Assembly (NCBI RefSeq): GCF_002874965.1 | Contig: NZ_CP025624.1 | Coordinates: 1,302,001-1,366,000, forward strand | Direction: 5' to 3' | Source: Pseudomonas sp. NC02 | GTDB taxonomy: Bacteria; Pseudomonadota; Gammaproteobacteria; Pseudomonadales; Pseudomonadaceae | DNA length: 64,000 bases | Shown here: positions 43,440-53,296 of the stretch, in pieces | Position numbering within the stretch: position 1 is the stretch's first letter | Layout: every line of letters begins with the position of its first letter | Translations under genes and position numbers: made by a program | Notes under the pieces: model-generated | Databases searched by the model: none | What the model was told of the DNA's origin: nothing | Seen by the model: the letters and a program-made list of their open reading frames with translations, nothing else

Positions 43440-44641
43440 CGCAACATATCCAGGGCTTGATCCAGCGCTTCAAAAAAGCGCTCCAGGTCATCGGAGTCGT
43501 TGTACAGCGCCAATGACACCCGAATCGCCCCCGACAATCCCATCTGCTTGAGCAGCGGCATCGCACAATGATGGCCGGCGCGCACCGCAATCCCTTGTTC
43601 GGTCAGCAAGTGGGCGAGGTCGGCGTTGTGCACGCCTTCCACCACGAAGCTGGCCAGGGCGACGTGCGGCGACCCCAGCAAGCGCACGCCATTGCGCGCT
43701 TGCAAGCCACGCAACAGGTAGTCGTGCAGGGCGGCTTCGTGAGCCGTCACCGCCTGCTGGTCCAGGGAACTCAGGTAATCCAGGGTTGCCCCCAGGCCGA
43801 TCACGCTGGCGATCGGCGGAGTCCCGGCTTCGAAACCGAGGGGCGCCGGGCGGAAACTGGCGCTTTGATAATCAGCCTGCTGCACCATCTCGCCCCCAAA
43901 CTGCCAGTGGCGCAGGTGATGCAGGGCTTCGGTGCGGCCATACAGCACGCCGACGCCGTCCGGCCCGTAGAGTTTATGGCTGGAAAACACGTAGAAGTCG
44001 CAGCCCAGGGCCTGCATATCATGGCGACCATGCACGATGCCCTGGGCGCCATCGACCACCGTCAGTGCATCGTGGGCCTTGGCCAGCGCCAGCAGTTGCG
44101 GCAACGGCTGCCAGGCGCCAAGTACGTTGGACAGTTGGCTCACCGCCAGCAGGCGGGTGCGCGGGCCGATCAGTTGGGCGGCGGCTTGCAGGTCGATCAA
44201 GCCGCCAGCGTCAAGCGGCAGTACCACCAGCGCCAGCTCGCGACGCTTGGCCAGTTGCTGCCACGGCAGCAGGTTGGCGTGGTGCTCCAGGGCGCTGATG
44301 ACAATCTCGTCGCCCGGGTTGAATAGGTGCTCAAGGCCATAAGCCAGGAGGTTCAGCGCCGATGTCGCGCCGTGGGTGAAGATGATTTGCCCCTCGTCAC
44401 CGACGTTCAGCCACTGTGCCACCTTGCTGCGACTGTCCTCGAAAGCCTGGGTCGCGTGGGCGCCCGGCAAATGCTGGGCACGGTGCACATTGGCTGCGCC
44501 ATTGGCGTAGTAATGGCTGATGGCGTCCAGCAGGGCTTGAGGTTTTTGCGTGGTGGCGGCGTTGTCCAGATAGGTCTGGTCTTGCCGTTGCAGGGTGGCG
44601 ATGGCCGGAAAATCGGCGCGCCAGGGAGAGGGCACAAGCAT
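43436..44641 (-). CDS. csdA: Cysteine desulfurase CsdA (SufS-like, class II)
   Basis: A 401-residue PLP enzyme that removes sulfur from cysteine as an enzyme persulfide. The PLP Lys lies in FSSHKLYGP (about residue 222), the PLP phosphate region in YLDNAATTQKP near the start, and the active Cys in AGHHCAMP (about residue 360), typical of group II desulfurases. The start ATG 44641 has a poor ribosome site; TTG 44650, three codons upstream, is possible. It overlaps csdE by four bases. Confidence 0.92.
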   Translation of the reverse strand: MLVPSPWRADFPAIATLQRQDQTYLDNAATTQKPQALLDAISHYYANGAANVHRAQHLPGAHATQAFEDSRSKVAQWLNVGDEGQIIFTHGATSALNLLAYGLEHLFNPGDEIVISALEHHANLLPWQQLAKRRELALVVLPLDAGGLIDLQAAAQLIGPRTRLLAVSQLSNVLGAWQPLPQLLALAKAHDALTVVDGAQGIVHGRHDMQALGCDFYVFSSHKLYGPDGVGVLYGRTEALHHLRHWQFGGEMVQQADYQSASFRPAPLGFEAGTPPIASVIGLGATLDYLSSLDQQAVTAHEAALHDYLLRGLQARNGVRLLGSPHVALASFVVEGVHNADLAHLLTEQGIAVRAGHHCAMPLLKQMGLSGAIRVSLALYNDSDDLERFFEALDQALDMLR

Positions 44642-44660
44642 GGTGATCAAGACTCGTATA

Positions 44661-44692
44661 AACGGCCCGCACCGGTCAGGCGCGGGCCGTTA
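44661..44692 (-). terminator. Hairpin between dapD and csdA
   Basis: AACGGCCCGC / GCGGGCCGTT, a strong stem with a 10-12-base loop; on the minus strand it runs into TTTATA. Probable terminator of dapD. Confidence 0.65.
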
Positions 44693-44710
44693 GTGGCATC
44701 GAGTCGCTGC

Positions 44711-45745
44711 TTAGTTGTGAGCGTGCAGCGCTGCGTTCAGTTCGATGGCCGATTTGTGGGTTTTGCACTCCACGGCACCGGTCTCGGAGTTGCGGCGGAA
44801 CAGCAGGTCCGGTTGGCCGGCCAGCTCGCGGGCCTTGACCACCTTGACCAGCTGGTTCTGCTCGTCCAGCAGCGCAACCTTGGTGCCGGCGGTCACGTAC
44901 AGGCCCGACTCCACGGTGTTGCGGTCGCCCAACGGGATACCGATACCGGCGTTGGCGCCGATCAGGCAGCCTTCGCCGACCTTGATCACGATGTTGCCGC
45001 CACCCGACAGGGTGCCCATGGTGGAGCAACCGCCGCCCAGGTCCGAACCCTTGCCGACGAACACGCCAGCCGACACGCGGCCTTCGATCATGCCCGGGCC
45101 TTCGGTACCGGCGTTGAAGTTGACGAAACCTTCGTGCATCACGGTGGTGCCTTCGCCTACGTAGGCGCCCAGGCGGATGCGCGCGGCATCAGCGATACGC
45201 ACGCCGCTCGGCACCACGTAGTCGGTCATCTTCGGGAACTTGTCCACCGAGAACACTTCCAGCAGGTCGCCACGCAGGCGCGCTTCCAGTTGACGCTCGG
45301 CCAGCTCATTGATGTCGATTGCGCCCTGGCTGGTCCAGGCCACGTTCGGCAACTGCGGGAACACACCGGCCAGGCTCAGGCCGTGAGGCTTGACCAGGCG
45401 ATGGGACAGCAGGTGCAGCTTGAGGTAGGCCTCAGGCGTGGAGGTCAGTGCGGCGTCTTCGGCCAGCAGGGTGGCGACCAGCGGCGTGTGGCTTTCAGCC
45501 AGGCGGCTCAACAGGGCGGCTTGGGCAGCGTCGACGCCCTTGAGCGCGTCAGCCAGTTGCAGGGCCTGGGTGACGGTGAAAGTGATCGCCTGGTTGCCTT
45601 CGGTGTAACCGAGGATCGGCGCGATGGCCGCGATGATTTCAGCCGATGGATTGAGCAGCGGTTGTGCGTAAAACACTTCCAGCCAAGCACCTTGGCGGTT
45701 CTGAGTGCCGACGCCGAAGCCCAGGCTGAACAGGGAATTGGACAT
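44711..45745 (-). CDS. dapD: 2,3,4,5-tetrahydropyridine-2,6-dicarboxylate N-succinyltransferase
   Basis: A 344-residue enzyme that transfers succinate from succinyl-CoA to tetrahydrodipicolinate, the entry step of the succinylase branch of lysine synthesis. The C-terminal half has the left-handed beta-helix hexapeptide pattern, e.g. IRLGAYVGEGTTVMHEGFVNFNAGTEG and LIGANAGIGIPLGD. The length (344) is that of the longer Pseudomonas/actinobacterial type, not the 274-residue E. coli type. It stands alone between csdA and the YffB gene. Confidence 0.95.
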   Translation of the reverse strand: MSNSLFSLGFGVGTQNRQGAWLEVFYAQPLLNPSAEIIAAIAPILGYTEGNQAITFTVTQALQLADALKGVDAAQAALLSRLAESHTPLVATLLAEDAALTSTPEAYLKLHLLSHRLVKPHGLSLAGVFPQLPNVAWTSQGAIDINELAERQLEARLRGDLLEVFSVDKFPKMTDYVVPSGVRIADAARIRLGAYVGEGTTVMHEGFVNFNAGTEGPGMIEGRVSAGVFVGKGSDLGGGCSTMGTLSGGGNIVIKVGEGCLIGANAGIGIPLGDRNTVESGLYVTAGTKVALLDEQNQLVKVVKARELAGQPDLLFRRNSETGAVECKTHKSAIELNAALHAHN

Positions 45746-45778
45746 GCTGTTACCTCTACAGAAATGGAGTGGGCTGGC

Positions 45779-46141
45779 CTACTTGAGGGCCGCCGAATAG
45801 CTATCTGGCTTGAAGCCAATCAGGGTTTTGTCACCGAGATCAAGCACCGGGCGCTTGATCATCGAGGGTTGCGCGAGCATCAATTCAATGGCTTTCGCTT
45901 GGTCGAGATCGGCTTTGCGTTCGTCTTCGAGTTTGCGAAAGGTGGTGCCCGCACGGTTCAAAACCACCTGCCAACCGTGCTCATTGCACCATTGGGTCAA
46001 GTGTTCGCGGTCGATACCGGCCGTCTTGTAGTCATGAAACTCATACTGGATAGCGTGCTCATCGAGCCAGGTGCGCGCCTTTTTCATGGTGTCGCAGGCT
46101 TTGATGCCGAAAAGGTGCAACGTTTTGCTTGAAGCGGTCAA
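45779..46141 (-). CDS. ArsC/YffB-family thioredoxin-fold protein
   Basis: A 120-residue ArsC-like protein with the active-site style GIKACDTMKKARTWLD (single Cys, CxxxK) near the N-terminus and KRPVLDLGDKTLIGFKPD near the end, as in YffB/Spx-like reductases. It is probably a glutathione-dependent thiol protein, not a true arsenate reductase, since no ars gene is near. I chose TTG 46141, preceded by AAAGGGGGG at good spacing; GTG 46165 is the alternative with no ribosome site. It is 33 bases upstream of dapD on the same strand. Confidence 0.85.
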   Translation of the reverse strand: MTASSKTLHLFGIKACDTMKKARTWLDEHAIQYEFHDYKTAGIDREHLTQWCNEHGWQVVLNRAGTTFRKLEDERKADLDQAKAIELMLAQPSMIKRPVLDLGDKTLIGFKPDSYSAALK

Positions 46142-46354
46142 GGAATTGCCCCCCTTTGGGCTCACGCAGATTAAAGGTCACGGATTATGCCATGGCCAGC
46201 GGCTTTCGGCGCCGCTCGTCACACTTACGTTTTGCTCGTGTGCGACTTTTGTGCAAAGGCCATCGCGCAGCATAGGCGGCTAATATGGCACTTCAACGGC
46301 GAGTTGTTGCCTGATGTGTGTTGTTGCAAGTTGATTGTCTGGGAATCCCGCGTT

Positions 46355-47998
46355 ATGCAAACCGCCTACACCGTACTTATCCTGCTGATGCTGGTCAGCG
46401 TTTCGCGCCTTGTCGGGCGTGTGATCCCACTGCCGTTGCCACTGGTGCAGATCGCCGCCGGTGCGTTGCTGGCCTGGCCGACCCTGGGGCTGCATGTCGC
46501 CCTGGACCCTGAGTTGTTTCTTTTCCTGTTTCTGCCGCCGCTGCTGTTCTCCGATGGCTGGCGCATGCCCAAGCGTGAATTGTGGCGCCTGCGCGGGCCG
46601 ATCCTGACGCTGGCGGTGGGGTTGGTGCTGTTTACGGTGGTGGGGGCCGGTTACTTCATTCACTGGTTGTTGCCGAGTATTCCCCTGCCGGTGGCCTTCG
46701 CCCTGGCGGCCGTGTTGTCGCCGACGGATGCCGTGGCGGTGTCGGCCATTTCCCAGAACCGCTTGCCGACGCCACTGATGCACATGCTCCAGGGCGAGGC
46801 GTTGATGAATGATGCCTCGGGCCTGGTGACCTTCAAGTTCGCCCTGGCGGCGGCGCTGACCGGCGTGTTCTCGCTGGCGGATGCGAGCCTCACCTTTGTG
46901 CTGGTGGCCGTGGGTGGGCTGGCGGTCGGTGTGGCGTTGAGCTGGCTGGTCGGCCGCCTGCGTGCCTGGATGATCGCCCGGGGCTGGGACGACCCGGCGA
47001 CGCACGTGGTGTTCATGTTGTTGCTGCCATTCGCCGCCTACGTGCTGGCGGAACGCCTTGGCGCATCGGGCATCCTGTCGGCGGTGGCTGCGGGCATGAT
47101 GCAAAGCTGGCTCGACCTGCTGCCGCGCCAGACCAGCACCCGGTTGCTCAATCGCAGCGTCTGGTCGCTGCTGGAGTTTGCGTTCAACGGCTTGATCTTC
47201 CTGCTGCTGGGCCTGCAACTGCCTGACATCATCAAGGCGGTGGTCAGCCATGAGCCGACGCTGTGGCCGACCTTGTTGTATCGCTGCCTGGACGTGATCG
47301 CGATTTTCCTGGTGCTGGTGGTGTTGCGGTTTATCTGGGTGCAAAGCATCTGGCGACTGTCGGGTTTATTGCGCCGGATTCGTGGGAAAAGTGAGCTGAC
47401 GCTGGTGCCCACCGCGCGGTCCTGCTGGTTGCTGACCGTCGGTGGCGTACGCGGTGCCGTGACCCTGGCGGGTGTGATGTCAGTACCGTTACTGCTTGCG
47501 CCGGGGCAGGATTTTCCCGAGCGCGACCTGCTGATCTTCATCGCCGCCGGTGTGATCCTGCTTTCGCTCGTCGCGGCCTGCATCGCTTTGCCGCTGCTGT
47601 TGCGCGGCATCGAGAAGAGCCCGGATGAGAAACGCCACAATGAAGTGCGCGAGGCCTGGAAGAAGACCGCCGTGGCTGCTATCCATGCCCTGGAAGCCGA
47701 AGAACCCGCTGAAGCTGCACCCCAGGATGCCGCCCAAGCAGCCTTGGCCACCGAGCTCAAGGCGCGGTTGATGTCGGAGTATCGTCATCAACTGGAAGTG
47801 TTCAACGATTCGGCCGAAGCCCAGGCGCTGGCGTTGCAGATGGATCAACTGGAGCGCAAGTTGCGGCTCAAGGCCCTGCGGGCGCAGCGTCTGGAACTGT
47901 ATAGCCTGAGCCGTCACCATCAGATTGGTGATGATGTGCTACGGGAGGTGTTGGCGGATCTGGATATGAGCGAGGCGAATCTGGGTCATATCAAATAA
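46355..47998 (+). CDS. Na+/H+ antiporter (CPA1 family)
   Basis: A 547-residue cation:proton antiporter. About 12 hydrophobic segments fill residues 1-420, with the CPA1 signature region AVLSPTDAVAVSAI (about 115-128) carrying the ion-binding Asp, GEALMNDASGLVTFKF (about 147-162), and a late GGVRGAVTLAGVMSVPLLL. A hydrophilic tail (about 440-547) is Glu/Ala-rich and helical. It exchanges Na+ (or K+) for H+ across the inner membrane. ATG 46355 starts a typical hydrophobic N-terminus; the frame opens at 46187 without support. Confidence 0.9.
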   Translation: MQTAYTVLILLMLVSVSRLVGRVIPLPLPLVQIAAGALLAWPTLGLHVALDPELFLFLFLPPLLFSDGWRMPKRELWRLRGPILTLAVGLVLFTVVGAGYFIHWLLPSIPLPVAFALAAVLSPTDAVAVSAISQNRLPTPLMHMLQGEALMNDASGLVTFKFALAAALTGVFSLADASLTFVLVAVGGLAVGVALSWLVGRLRAWMIARGWDDPATHVVFMLLLPFAAYVLAERLGASGILSAVAAGMMQSWLDLLPRQTSTRLLNRSVWSLLEFAFNGLIFLLLGLQLPDIIKAVVSHEPTLWPTLLYRCLDVIAIFLVLVVLRFIWVQSIWRLSGLLRRIRGKSELTLVPTARSCWLLTVGGVRGAVTLAGVMSVPLLLAPGQDFPERDLLIFIAAGVILLSLVAACIALPLLLRGIEKSPDEKRHNEVREAWKKTAVAAIHALEAEEPAEAAPQDAAQAALATELKARLMSEYRHQLEVFNDSAEAQALALQMDQLERKLRLKALRAQRLELYSLSRHHQIGDDVLREVLADLDMSEANLGHIK

Positions 47999-48014
47999 CA
48001 CCGCGGTGCTTGCT

Positions 48015-48108
48015 TGTGGCGAGGGAGCTTGCTCCCGCTGGGCTGCGTAGCGGCCCCAAAAAAGCGGGAGCGCTGCGCACTCCAGCGGGAGCAAGCTCCC
48101 TCGCCACA
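48015..48108. repeat. REPIN of a second REP family
   Basis: Inverted pair built on TGTGGCGAGGGAGCTTGCTC and its complement, with an inner palindrome. It belongs to a different REP group from the six units above and lies between the antiporter gene and the end of dapC. Confidence 0.9.
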
Positions 48109-48118
48109 TTCAGCGCAG

Positions 48119-49318
48119 TTATTTATTGCGGGTAATAAAGTCGCGAATCCGCGTCGCCGCTTCCACGCACTCCGCCAGCGGCGCGACCAGCGCCAGGCGC
48201 ACACGCCCGGCGCCCGGGTTGACCCCGTCCACTTCCCGCGACAGGTACGAGCCCGGTACCACGGTCACGTGTTCTTCCACGAACAAGTCCCGGCAGAACG
48301 CCGCATCGTCGCCCTTCACGTTCGGCCACAGGTAGAAGCCGCCGTCCGGGTTTTGCACGTCCAGCACCGGCTTCAGGATCGTCAGCACGGCATCGAACTT
48401 TTCCCGGTACAGATCACGGTTGGCCTGCACGTGGGCTTCGTCCTGCCAGGCAGCAATGCTCGCCAGTTGGGTTTGCACCGGCATCGCGCAACCGTGGTAG
48501 GTGCGGTACAGCAGGAAGCCCTTGAGGATATCGGCGTCGCCGGCCACAAAGCCCGAACGCAGGCCCGGCAGGTTGGAGCGCTTGGACAGGCTGTGGAACA
48601 CCACGCAACGCTTGAAGTCCTGGCGGCCCAGTTCCACGCAGGCGCTGAGCAGGCCTGGCGGCGGGGTTTGTTCGTCGAAGTACAGCTCGCTGTAGCACTC
48701 GTCGGCGGCGATCACGAAGTCGTATTCGTCGGCCAGGGCGATCAGCTTTTTCAGGGTGTCGACGGGAATCAGTGCACCGGTGGGGTTGCCTGGCGAGCAC
48801 AGGAACAGGATCTGGCAGCGTTTCCAGATGTCCGGCGATACCGCGTCGAAATCCGGGTTGAAGCCGTTTTCATCCAGGCACGGCAGGTAATGCGGCTTGG
48901 CCCCGGCGAGGAACGCCGCCCCTTCGTAGATCTGGTAGAACGGGTTCGGGCTGACCACCAGCGCGTCGTCGCCACGGTTGACCACGGTCTGGGTGAAGGC
49001 GAACAGCGCTTCACGGGTGCCATTCACCGGCAGGATGTTGCGCGCCGGGTCCAGCCAGCCCTTGGGCACGCTGAAACGACGTTCACACCAGGCGCCAATG
49101 GCTTCGCGCAGGGCGGGAATGCCCAGGGTGGTGGGGTACACCGCCATCTGGTCCAGGTTGTTGGCCAGCGCCTCGGCGACAAACTGCGGGGATTTGTGCT
49201 TCGGCTCACCGATGGACAGGGCGATGGGGCGTTTGTCCGGGTTCGGCGTGACGCTGCCCAGCAGGACGCGCAATTTCTCGAACGGGTAGGGCTGCAGCTG
49301 GTTCAGGGCGTTGTTCAT
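48119..49318 (-). CDS. dapC: N-succinyldiaminopimelate aminotransferase
   Basis: A 399-residue fold-type I aminotransferase. The PLP Lys lies in HSLSKRSNLPGLRSGF (about residues 237-252), the conserved Asp-Tyr region in AADECYSELYFDEQ, and the carboxylate-binding Arg near the C-terminus (PGAGRVRLALV). In pseudomonads this gene upstream of glnD is dapC, which makes N-succinyl-LL-DAP, acting between DapD and DapE. It is 46 bases downstream of glnD on the same strand. Confidence 0.9.
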   Translation of the reverse strand: MNNALNQLQPYPFEKLRVLLGSVTPNPDKRPIALSIGEPKHKSPQFVAEALANNLDQMAVYPTTLGIPALREAIGAWCERRFSVPKGWLDPARNILPVNGTREALFAFTQTVVNRGDDALVVSPNPFYQIYEGAAFLAGAKPHYLPCLDENGFNPDFDAVSPDIWKRCQILFLCSPGNPTGALIPVDTLKKLIALADEYDFVIAADECYSELYFDEQTPPPGLLSACVELGRQDFKRCVVFHSLSKRSNLPGLRSGFVAGDADILKGFLLYRTYHGCAMPVQTQLASIAAWQDEAHVQANRDLYREKFDAVLTILKPVLDVQNPDGGFYLWPNVKGDDAAFCRDLFVEEHVTVVPGSYLSREVDGVNPGAGRVRLALVAPLAECVEAATRIRDFITRNK

Positions 49319-49364
49319 CGATAAATCTCGTTCAATTCATTGGAAGCTGAAAATGGGCGGTCGG

Positions 49365-52067
49365 TCAGATGCTCAAGCGTGACATCTCGACGCCGGTCTC
49401 CTGATTGACGCTCAACTGCTGGACGATGGCTTCCTGCAAGCGTCGGCACAGTTCAGGGTCGGAAAGCGGCTGGTTGTCGGCATCGGTAATGAAGAACACG
49501 TCTTCCACCCGCTCGCCCAGGGTCGCAATCTTGGCGTTCTGCAACGACAGGTCGAACTCCAGGAATATCGTGCCGATCCGTGCCAGCAGGCCCGGGCGGT
49601 CCGGCGCGCTGAGTTCCAGCACCGTCACCGGGCGCTGGGCGTCGTTGTGGATGGTCACCTCGGGGGCAAAAGCAAAGTGCTTGAGCTGGCGCGGCACCCG
49701 ACGCTGGATGATGGTCGGGTAGTCGTCAGGATTGCGCAGCGCGTCGGTCAGGCCTTTGCGGATCTTTTTCACCCGCTCCGGGTTGTCGCCGATGGACTCG
49801 CCTTCCGTGTCGAGCACGATGTAGGTGTCGAGGGTGAACTGGCTGCTGGAGGTGATGACCCGGGCGTCGTGAATGTTCAGGTTGAGCTGGTCCATCGCCG
49901 CCACGGTCACGGCGAAGAAGTCGTGCTGGTCGGGCGCGTAGATGAAGATCTGGGTGCCACCCTCGAACTCGCGCTGGGTGGTTTCCTTGATCAGCACCAG
50001 TGGGCCGCCATCGGCCGGCTGCTGCAGGATCGCGTCGCTGTGCCAGGCCACGTCGCCGGCGGTGTGGCGCAGGAAGTAGTCGTCTCCCAGTTGCGACCAG
50101 AGTTGCTCGACGTCGTCCGGGTCGTTGCCGCCACGCACCAGAATATCCAGGGCCGCGCTTTGGGTGCGGCGGATCTGCTCTTCGCGGTCCACCGGGTTCT
50201 CCAGGCCGCGACGCAGCGCGCGCTTGGTCTCGGTGTAGAGCTGGCGCAACAGGCTGGCGCGCCAGGAATTCCACAGCGTCGGGTTGGTGGCGTTGATGTC
50301 GGACACGGTGAGCACGTACAGGTAGTCGAGGCGGGTTTCGTCGCCGACGGCCTGGGCGAAATCATGGATCACCTGCGGGTCGGACAAGTCCTTGCGCTGG
50401 GCGGTGGTGGACATCACCAGGTGGTTCTGCACCAGCCACACAATCAGGCGGCTGTCCCACAGCGGCAACTGGTGACGCTGGCAGAACGCTTCGGCGTCCA
50501 CTGCGCCAATTTCCGAGTGATCACCATGCCGGCCCTTGCCGATGTCGTGGTACAGGCCGGTGAGGTAGATCAATTCCGGCTTGGGCAGACGCGCCATGAG
50601 CTTGCTGGCCAGTGGGAATTTCTCTGACACCTGGGTGTACTGCAACTTACGCAGGTGCTTGATCAGGTTCAGGGTGTGGGCGTCCACCGTGTAGATGTGG
50701 AACAGGTCGTGCTGCATCTGCCCGACGATAAAACCGAACTCCGGCAGGTAGCGCCCCAGGATCCCGTAGCGGTTCATGCGACGCAGGTTGCGGTGGATGC
50801 CGATCTTGCACTTGAACAGCTCGATAAACAGACTGGTATTGCGGATGTCGTGGCGGAAATCGTCGTCGATCAGGTGACGGTTTTCCCGCAGCAGGCGAAT
50901 GGTGTCGGCGCGTACGCCCTTGATTTCCGGCTGCTGGGCCATCAACACGAAGATTTCCAGCATGGCGAACGGCGTGCGTTTGAACACGTTGTCGTTGCGT
51001 GCCTCGATATAGCCATCGTGGAGCTGGAAGCGCGCGTTGATCGGCTGCGGCGGTGCTTCGTCTTCCGGGGCCAGGATCACTTCTTCGAAGTGCTGGATGA
51101 TCAGGTCGCTGAGCTGGGCAATGCTCATTACCACGCGGTAGTACTGCTGCATGAAACTTTCGATGCTGGTCTTCGCGTCTTCGCCTTCAAACCCCAGCAG
51201 GGTGGCGATGGAGCGCTGGTGGTCGAACAGCAGGCGGTCTTCGGAGCGCCCGGCCAGCATGTGCAGCGCGTAGCGCACTTTCCAGAGGAATTCCTGGGAG
51301 GAGGCCAGCAGGGCGTTTTCGCTCTCCACCAGGAAGCCTTCCCCGGCCAGGGCGCGCAGGTTCAGGGTGCCGTACTGGCGACGGGCGACCCACAAAATCG
51401 TCTGGATGTCCCGCAGCCCGCCCGGGGAGCCTTTGACGTTGGGTTCCAAGTTGTATTCGGTGTCGTTGTACTTGTGGTGCCGGGCTTTCTGCTCGGCACG
51501 CTTGGCCAGGAAGAAGTCCTTGCTCGGCCACATGTGCGCGGTGCTGGTGACTTCCAGCATGCGCTGGCGCAGGCGCTCGGGGCCGGCGATGGTGCGGCTT
51601 TCCATCAGGTTGGTGATCACCGTCAGGTCGGCGCGGGCTTCCTGGGCACACTCGTCCACCGAGCGTACGCTTTGGCCGACTTCCAGGCCGATGTCCCACA
51701 ACAGCGTCAGAAAACGCTCGATGGAGTCGCGAAAGATCTCGTGATCGGCGCTGTCCAGCAAGATCAGCAGGTCGATGTCGGAGTAGGGGTGCAGTTCGCC
51801 ACGGCCGTAGCCGCCGACCGCCACCAGGGCGATATCGGCGTCTTCACTCCAGCTGAACTGTTCCCAGGCCTTTTGCAGGATGTTGTCGACGAACCAGGCG
51901 CGGTCCTCGATCAGCCGGCGGATATCGCGGCCGGTACGAAAGCGCCCGTCGAGCACCTCGCGGGCCTGACGAATGGCCTTCTTGAAGGCGGCGATGGGGC
52001 TGGCCTTCAGTGCCAGTTCCGCCTGGAACTGGCCACGGTCGAAGAGTTCGGGATCCACCTGGGGCAT
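49365..52067 (-). CDS. glnD: [Protein-PII] uridylyltransferase/uridylyl-removing enzyme
   Basis: A 900-residue bifunctional nitrogen sensor that adds or removes UMP on PII proteins according to glutamine. The N-terminal nucleotidyltransferase motif is [20 protein letters not shown] (about 88-107), the HD phosphohydrolase site is [17 protein letters not shown] (about 515-531), and two C-terminal ACT domains (from about 708 and 815) sense glutamine. Length matches E. coli GlnD (890). It lies 61 bases downstream of map, same strand. Confidence 0.97.
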   Translation of the reverse strand: MPQVDPELFDRGQFQAELALKASPIAAFKKAIRQAREVLDGRFRTGRDIRRLIEDRAWFVDNILQKAWEQFSWSEDADIALVAVGGYGRGELHPYSDIDLLILLDSADHEIFRDSIERFLTLLWDIGLEVGQSVRSVDECAQEARADLTVITNLMESRTIAGPERLRQRMLEVTSTAHMWPSKDFFLAKRAEQKARHHKYNDTEYNLEPNVKGSPGGLRDIQTILWVARRQYGTLNLRALAGEGFLVESENALLASSQEFLWKVRYALHMLAGRSEDRLLFDHQRSIATLLGFEGEDAKTSIESFMQQYYRVVMSIAQLSDLIIQHFEEVILAPEDEAPPQPINARFQLHDGYIEARNDNVFKRTPFAMLEIFVLMAQQPEIKGVRADTIRLLRENRHLIDDDFRHDIRNTSLFIELFKCKIGIHRNLRRMNRYGILGRYLPEFGFIVGQMQHDLFHIYTVDAHTLNLIKHLRKLQYTQVSEKFPLASKLMARLPKPELIYLTGLYHDIGKGRHGDHSEIGAVDAEAFCQRHQLPLWDSRLIVWLVQNHLVMSTTAQRKDLSDPQVIHDFAQAVGDETRLDYLYVLTVSDINATNPTLWNSWRASLLRQLYTETKRALRRGLENPVDREEQIRRTQSAALDILVRGGNDPDDVEQLWSQLGDDYFLRHTAGDVAWHSDAILQQPADGGPLVLIKETTQREFEGGTQIFIYAPDQHDFFAVTVAAMDQLNLNIHDARVITSSSQFTLDTYIVLDTEGESIGDNPERVKKIRKGLTDALRNPDDYPTIIQRRVPRQLKHFAFAPEVTIHNDAQRPVTVLELSAPDRPGLLARIGTIFLEFDLSLQNAKIATLGERVEDVFFITDADNQPLSDPELCRRLQEAIVQQLSVNQETGVEMSRLSI

Positions 52068-52128
52068 CGATCGGTTTTCCTTTCTATCTATGGGTCACAG
52101 CGTCGCTATTAGAAAACCGGTGCAAACA

Positions 52129-52911
52129 TTACGCCGAAACGCGGGGAATCGTGTCGTCGGCACGCAGGGTGAAGATCTCGTAGCCGGTGTCGGTCACCAG
52201 CAGGGTGTGTTCCCACTGCGCCGAGAGCTTGCGGTCCTTGGTGATGGCGGTCCAGCCGTCGCCCAGCACCTTGGTGTCGGCCTTGCCCTGGTTGATCATC
52301 GGCTCGATGGTGAAGGTCATGCCTGCCTTGAGCTCCATGCCGGTGCCGGCGCGGCCGTAGTGCAGGATCTGTGGCTCTTCGTGGAACACCTTGCCGATGC
52401 CGTGGCCGCAGAACTCGCGCACCACCGAGAAGCCGTTCTTTTCAGCGTGCTTCTGGATGATTTCACCGATGTCGCCCAGGCGGCAGCCAGGCTTGACGAT
52501 CTCGATGGCCTTGTACATGCATTCCTGGGTGACTTGCGACAGGCGCTCGGCCCAGACCGGCACGGTGCCGACGTGGAACATGCGGCTGGTGTCGCCGTGG
52601 TAGCCGTCCTTGATGACGGTGACGTCGATGTTCAGGGTGTCGCCGTCCTTCAGCGGCTTGTCGCCGGGAATCCCGTGGCACACCACGTGGTTGATCGAGG
52701 TGCAGATCGACTTGGGGAAACCCTTGTAGTTCAGCGGCGCAGGGATGGCCTTTTGCACGTCGACGATATAGTCGTGGCAAATGCGGTCCAGCGCTTCGGT
52801 GGTGACGCCGGGCTTGACGTGTTCGGCAATCATTTCCAGGACGTCGGCAGCCAGTTTGCCGGCAACACGCATGCCAGCGATATCTTCGGCGGTTTTGAGG
52901 GTTACGGTCAT
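52129..52911 (-). CDS. map: Methionine aminopeptidase, type I
   Basis: A 260-residue metalloprotease that removes the initiator methionine. The ligand-bearing segments are in order: HGIPGDKPLKDGDTLNIDVT with the first Asp, GDTSRMF with the second, CGHGIGKVFHEEP with the His, and GMTFTIEPMI and WEHTLLV with the Glu pair. Length fits type I bacterial MAP. It is divergent from rpsB across a 385-base gap, the usual arrangement in gammaproteobacteria. Confidence 0.97.
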   Translation of the reverse strand: MTVTLKTAEDIAGMRVAGKLAADVLEMIAEHVKPGVTTEALDRICHDYIVDVQKAIPAPLNYKGFPKSICTSINHVVCHGIPGDKPLKDGDTLNIDVTVIKDGYHGDTSRMFHVGTVPVWAERLSQVTQECMYKAIEIVKPGCRLGDIGEIIQKHAEKNGFSVVREFCGHGIGKVFHEEPQILHYGRAGTGMELKAGMTFTIEPMINQGKADTKVLGDGWTAITKDRKLSAQWEHTLLVTDTGYEIFTLRADDTIPRVSA

Positions 52912-53296
52912 ACAGGCTCTCTCTAGCGCGACGCGCTGAAATCAATACGGTTTACGGGTGTGCGACAAAAGGTTGCAGAATTCGCACAAGCCCAAAAAAC
53001 GCGATTCTAGCAGACGCAAGGGTGAAACCATGAGCGTCTGGCGATCGCTTCTGTCTATAAGGATGGGGGCATTCTGGCTCTATTCAAAGGCTTAGGCAAA
53101 AGCGACTGACGGCAAATGTGATTGCGGGTTTCGTTTTTGCAAGCTCTGTGGTATAAAATGCGCCGCTTTCCGGGGATACCCCGCAAAGCTTAAATCCACA
53201 CACGTGTCGACACGATGACCTGGGTGCCGGAGGCGAATGCCGCTGGTTGGTCATTGGGATACGTGGAGGCCAAACCCGACTTATTAAGGAACTATC
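52912..53296 (+). promoter_or_regulatory. map/rpsB divergent control region with rpsB promoter and leader
   Basis: A 385-base gap without a gene. A likely rpsB -10, TATAAA, is at 53152-53157 (poor -35). From about 53165 to 53297 the leader holds a hairpin CGGGGATACCCCG and a longer foldable stretch containing GGTGCCGGAGGCGAATGCCG. In gammaproteobacteria the rpsB leader binds ribosomal protein S2 for feedback control of rpsB-tsf; that this region does so is inferred from position and foldability. Confidence 0.5.

Noticed and set aside
44327..46132. 601-codon plus-strand frame over csdA, dapD and the YffB gene
   Set aside because: Runs across three convincing minus-strand genes; no ribosome site and no domain.
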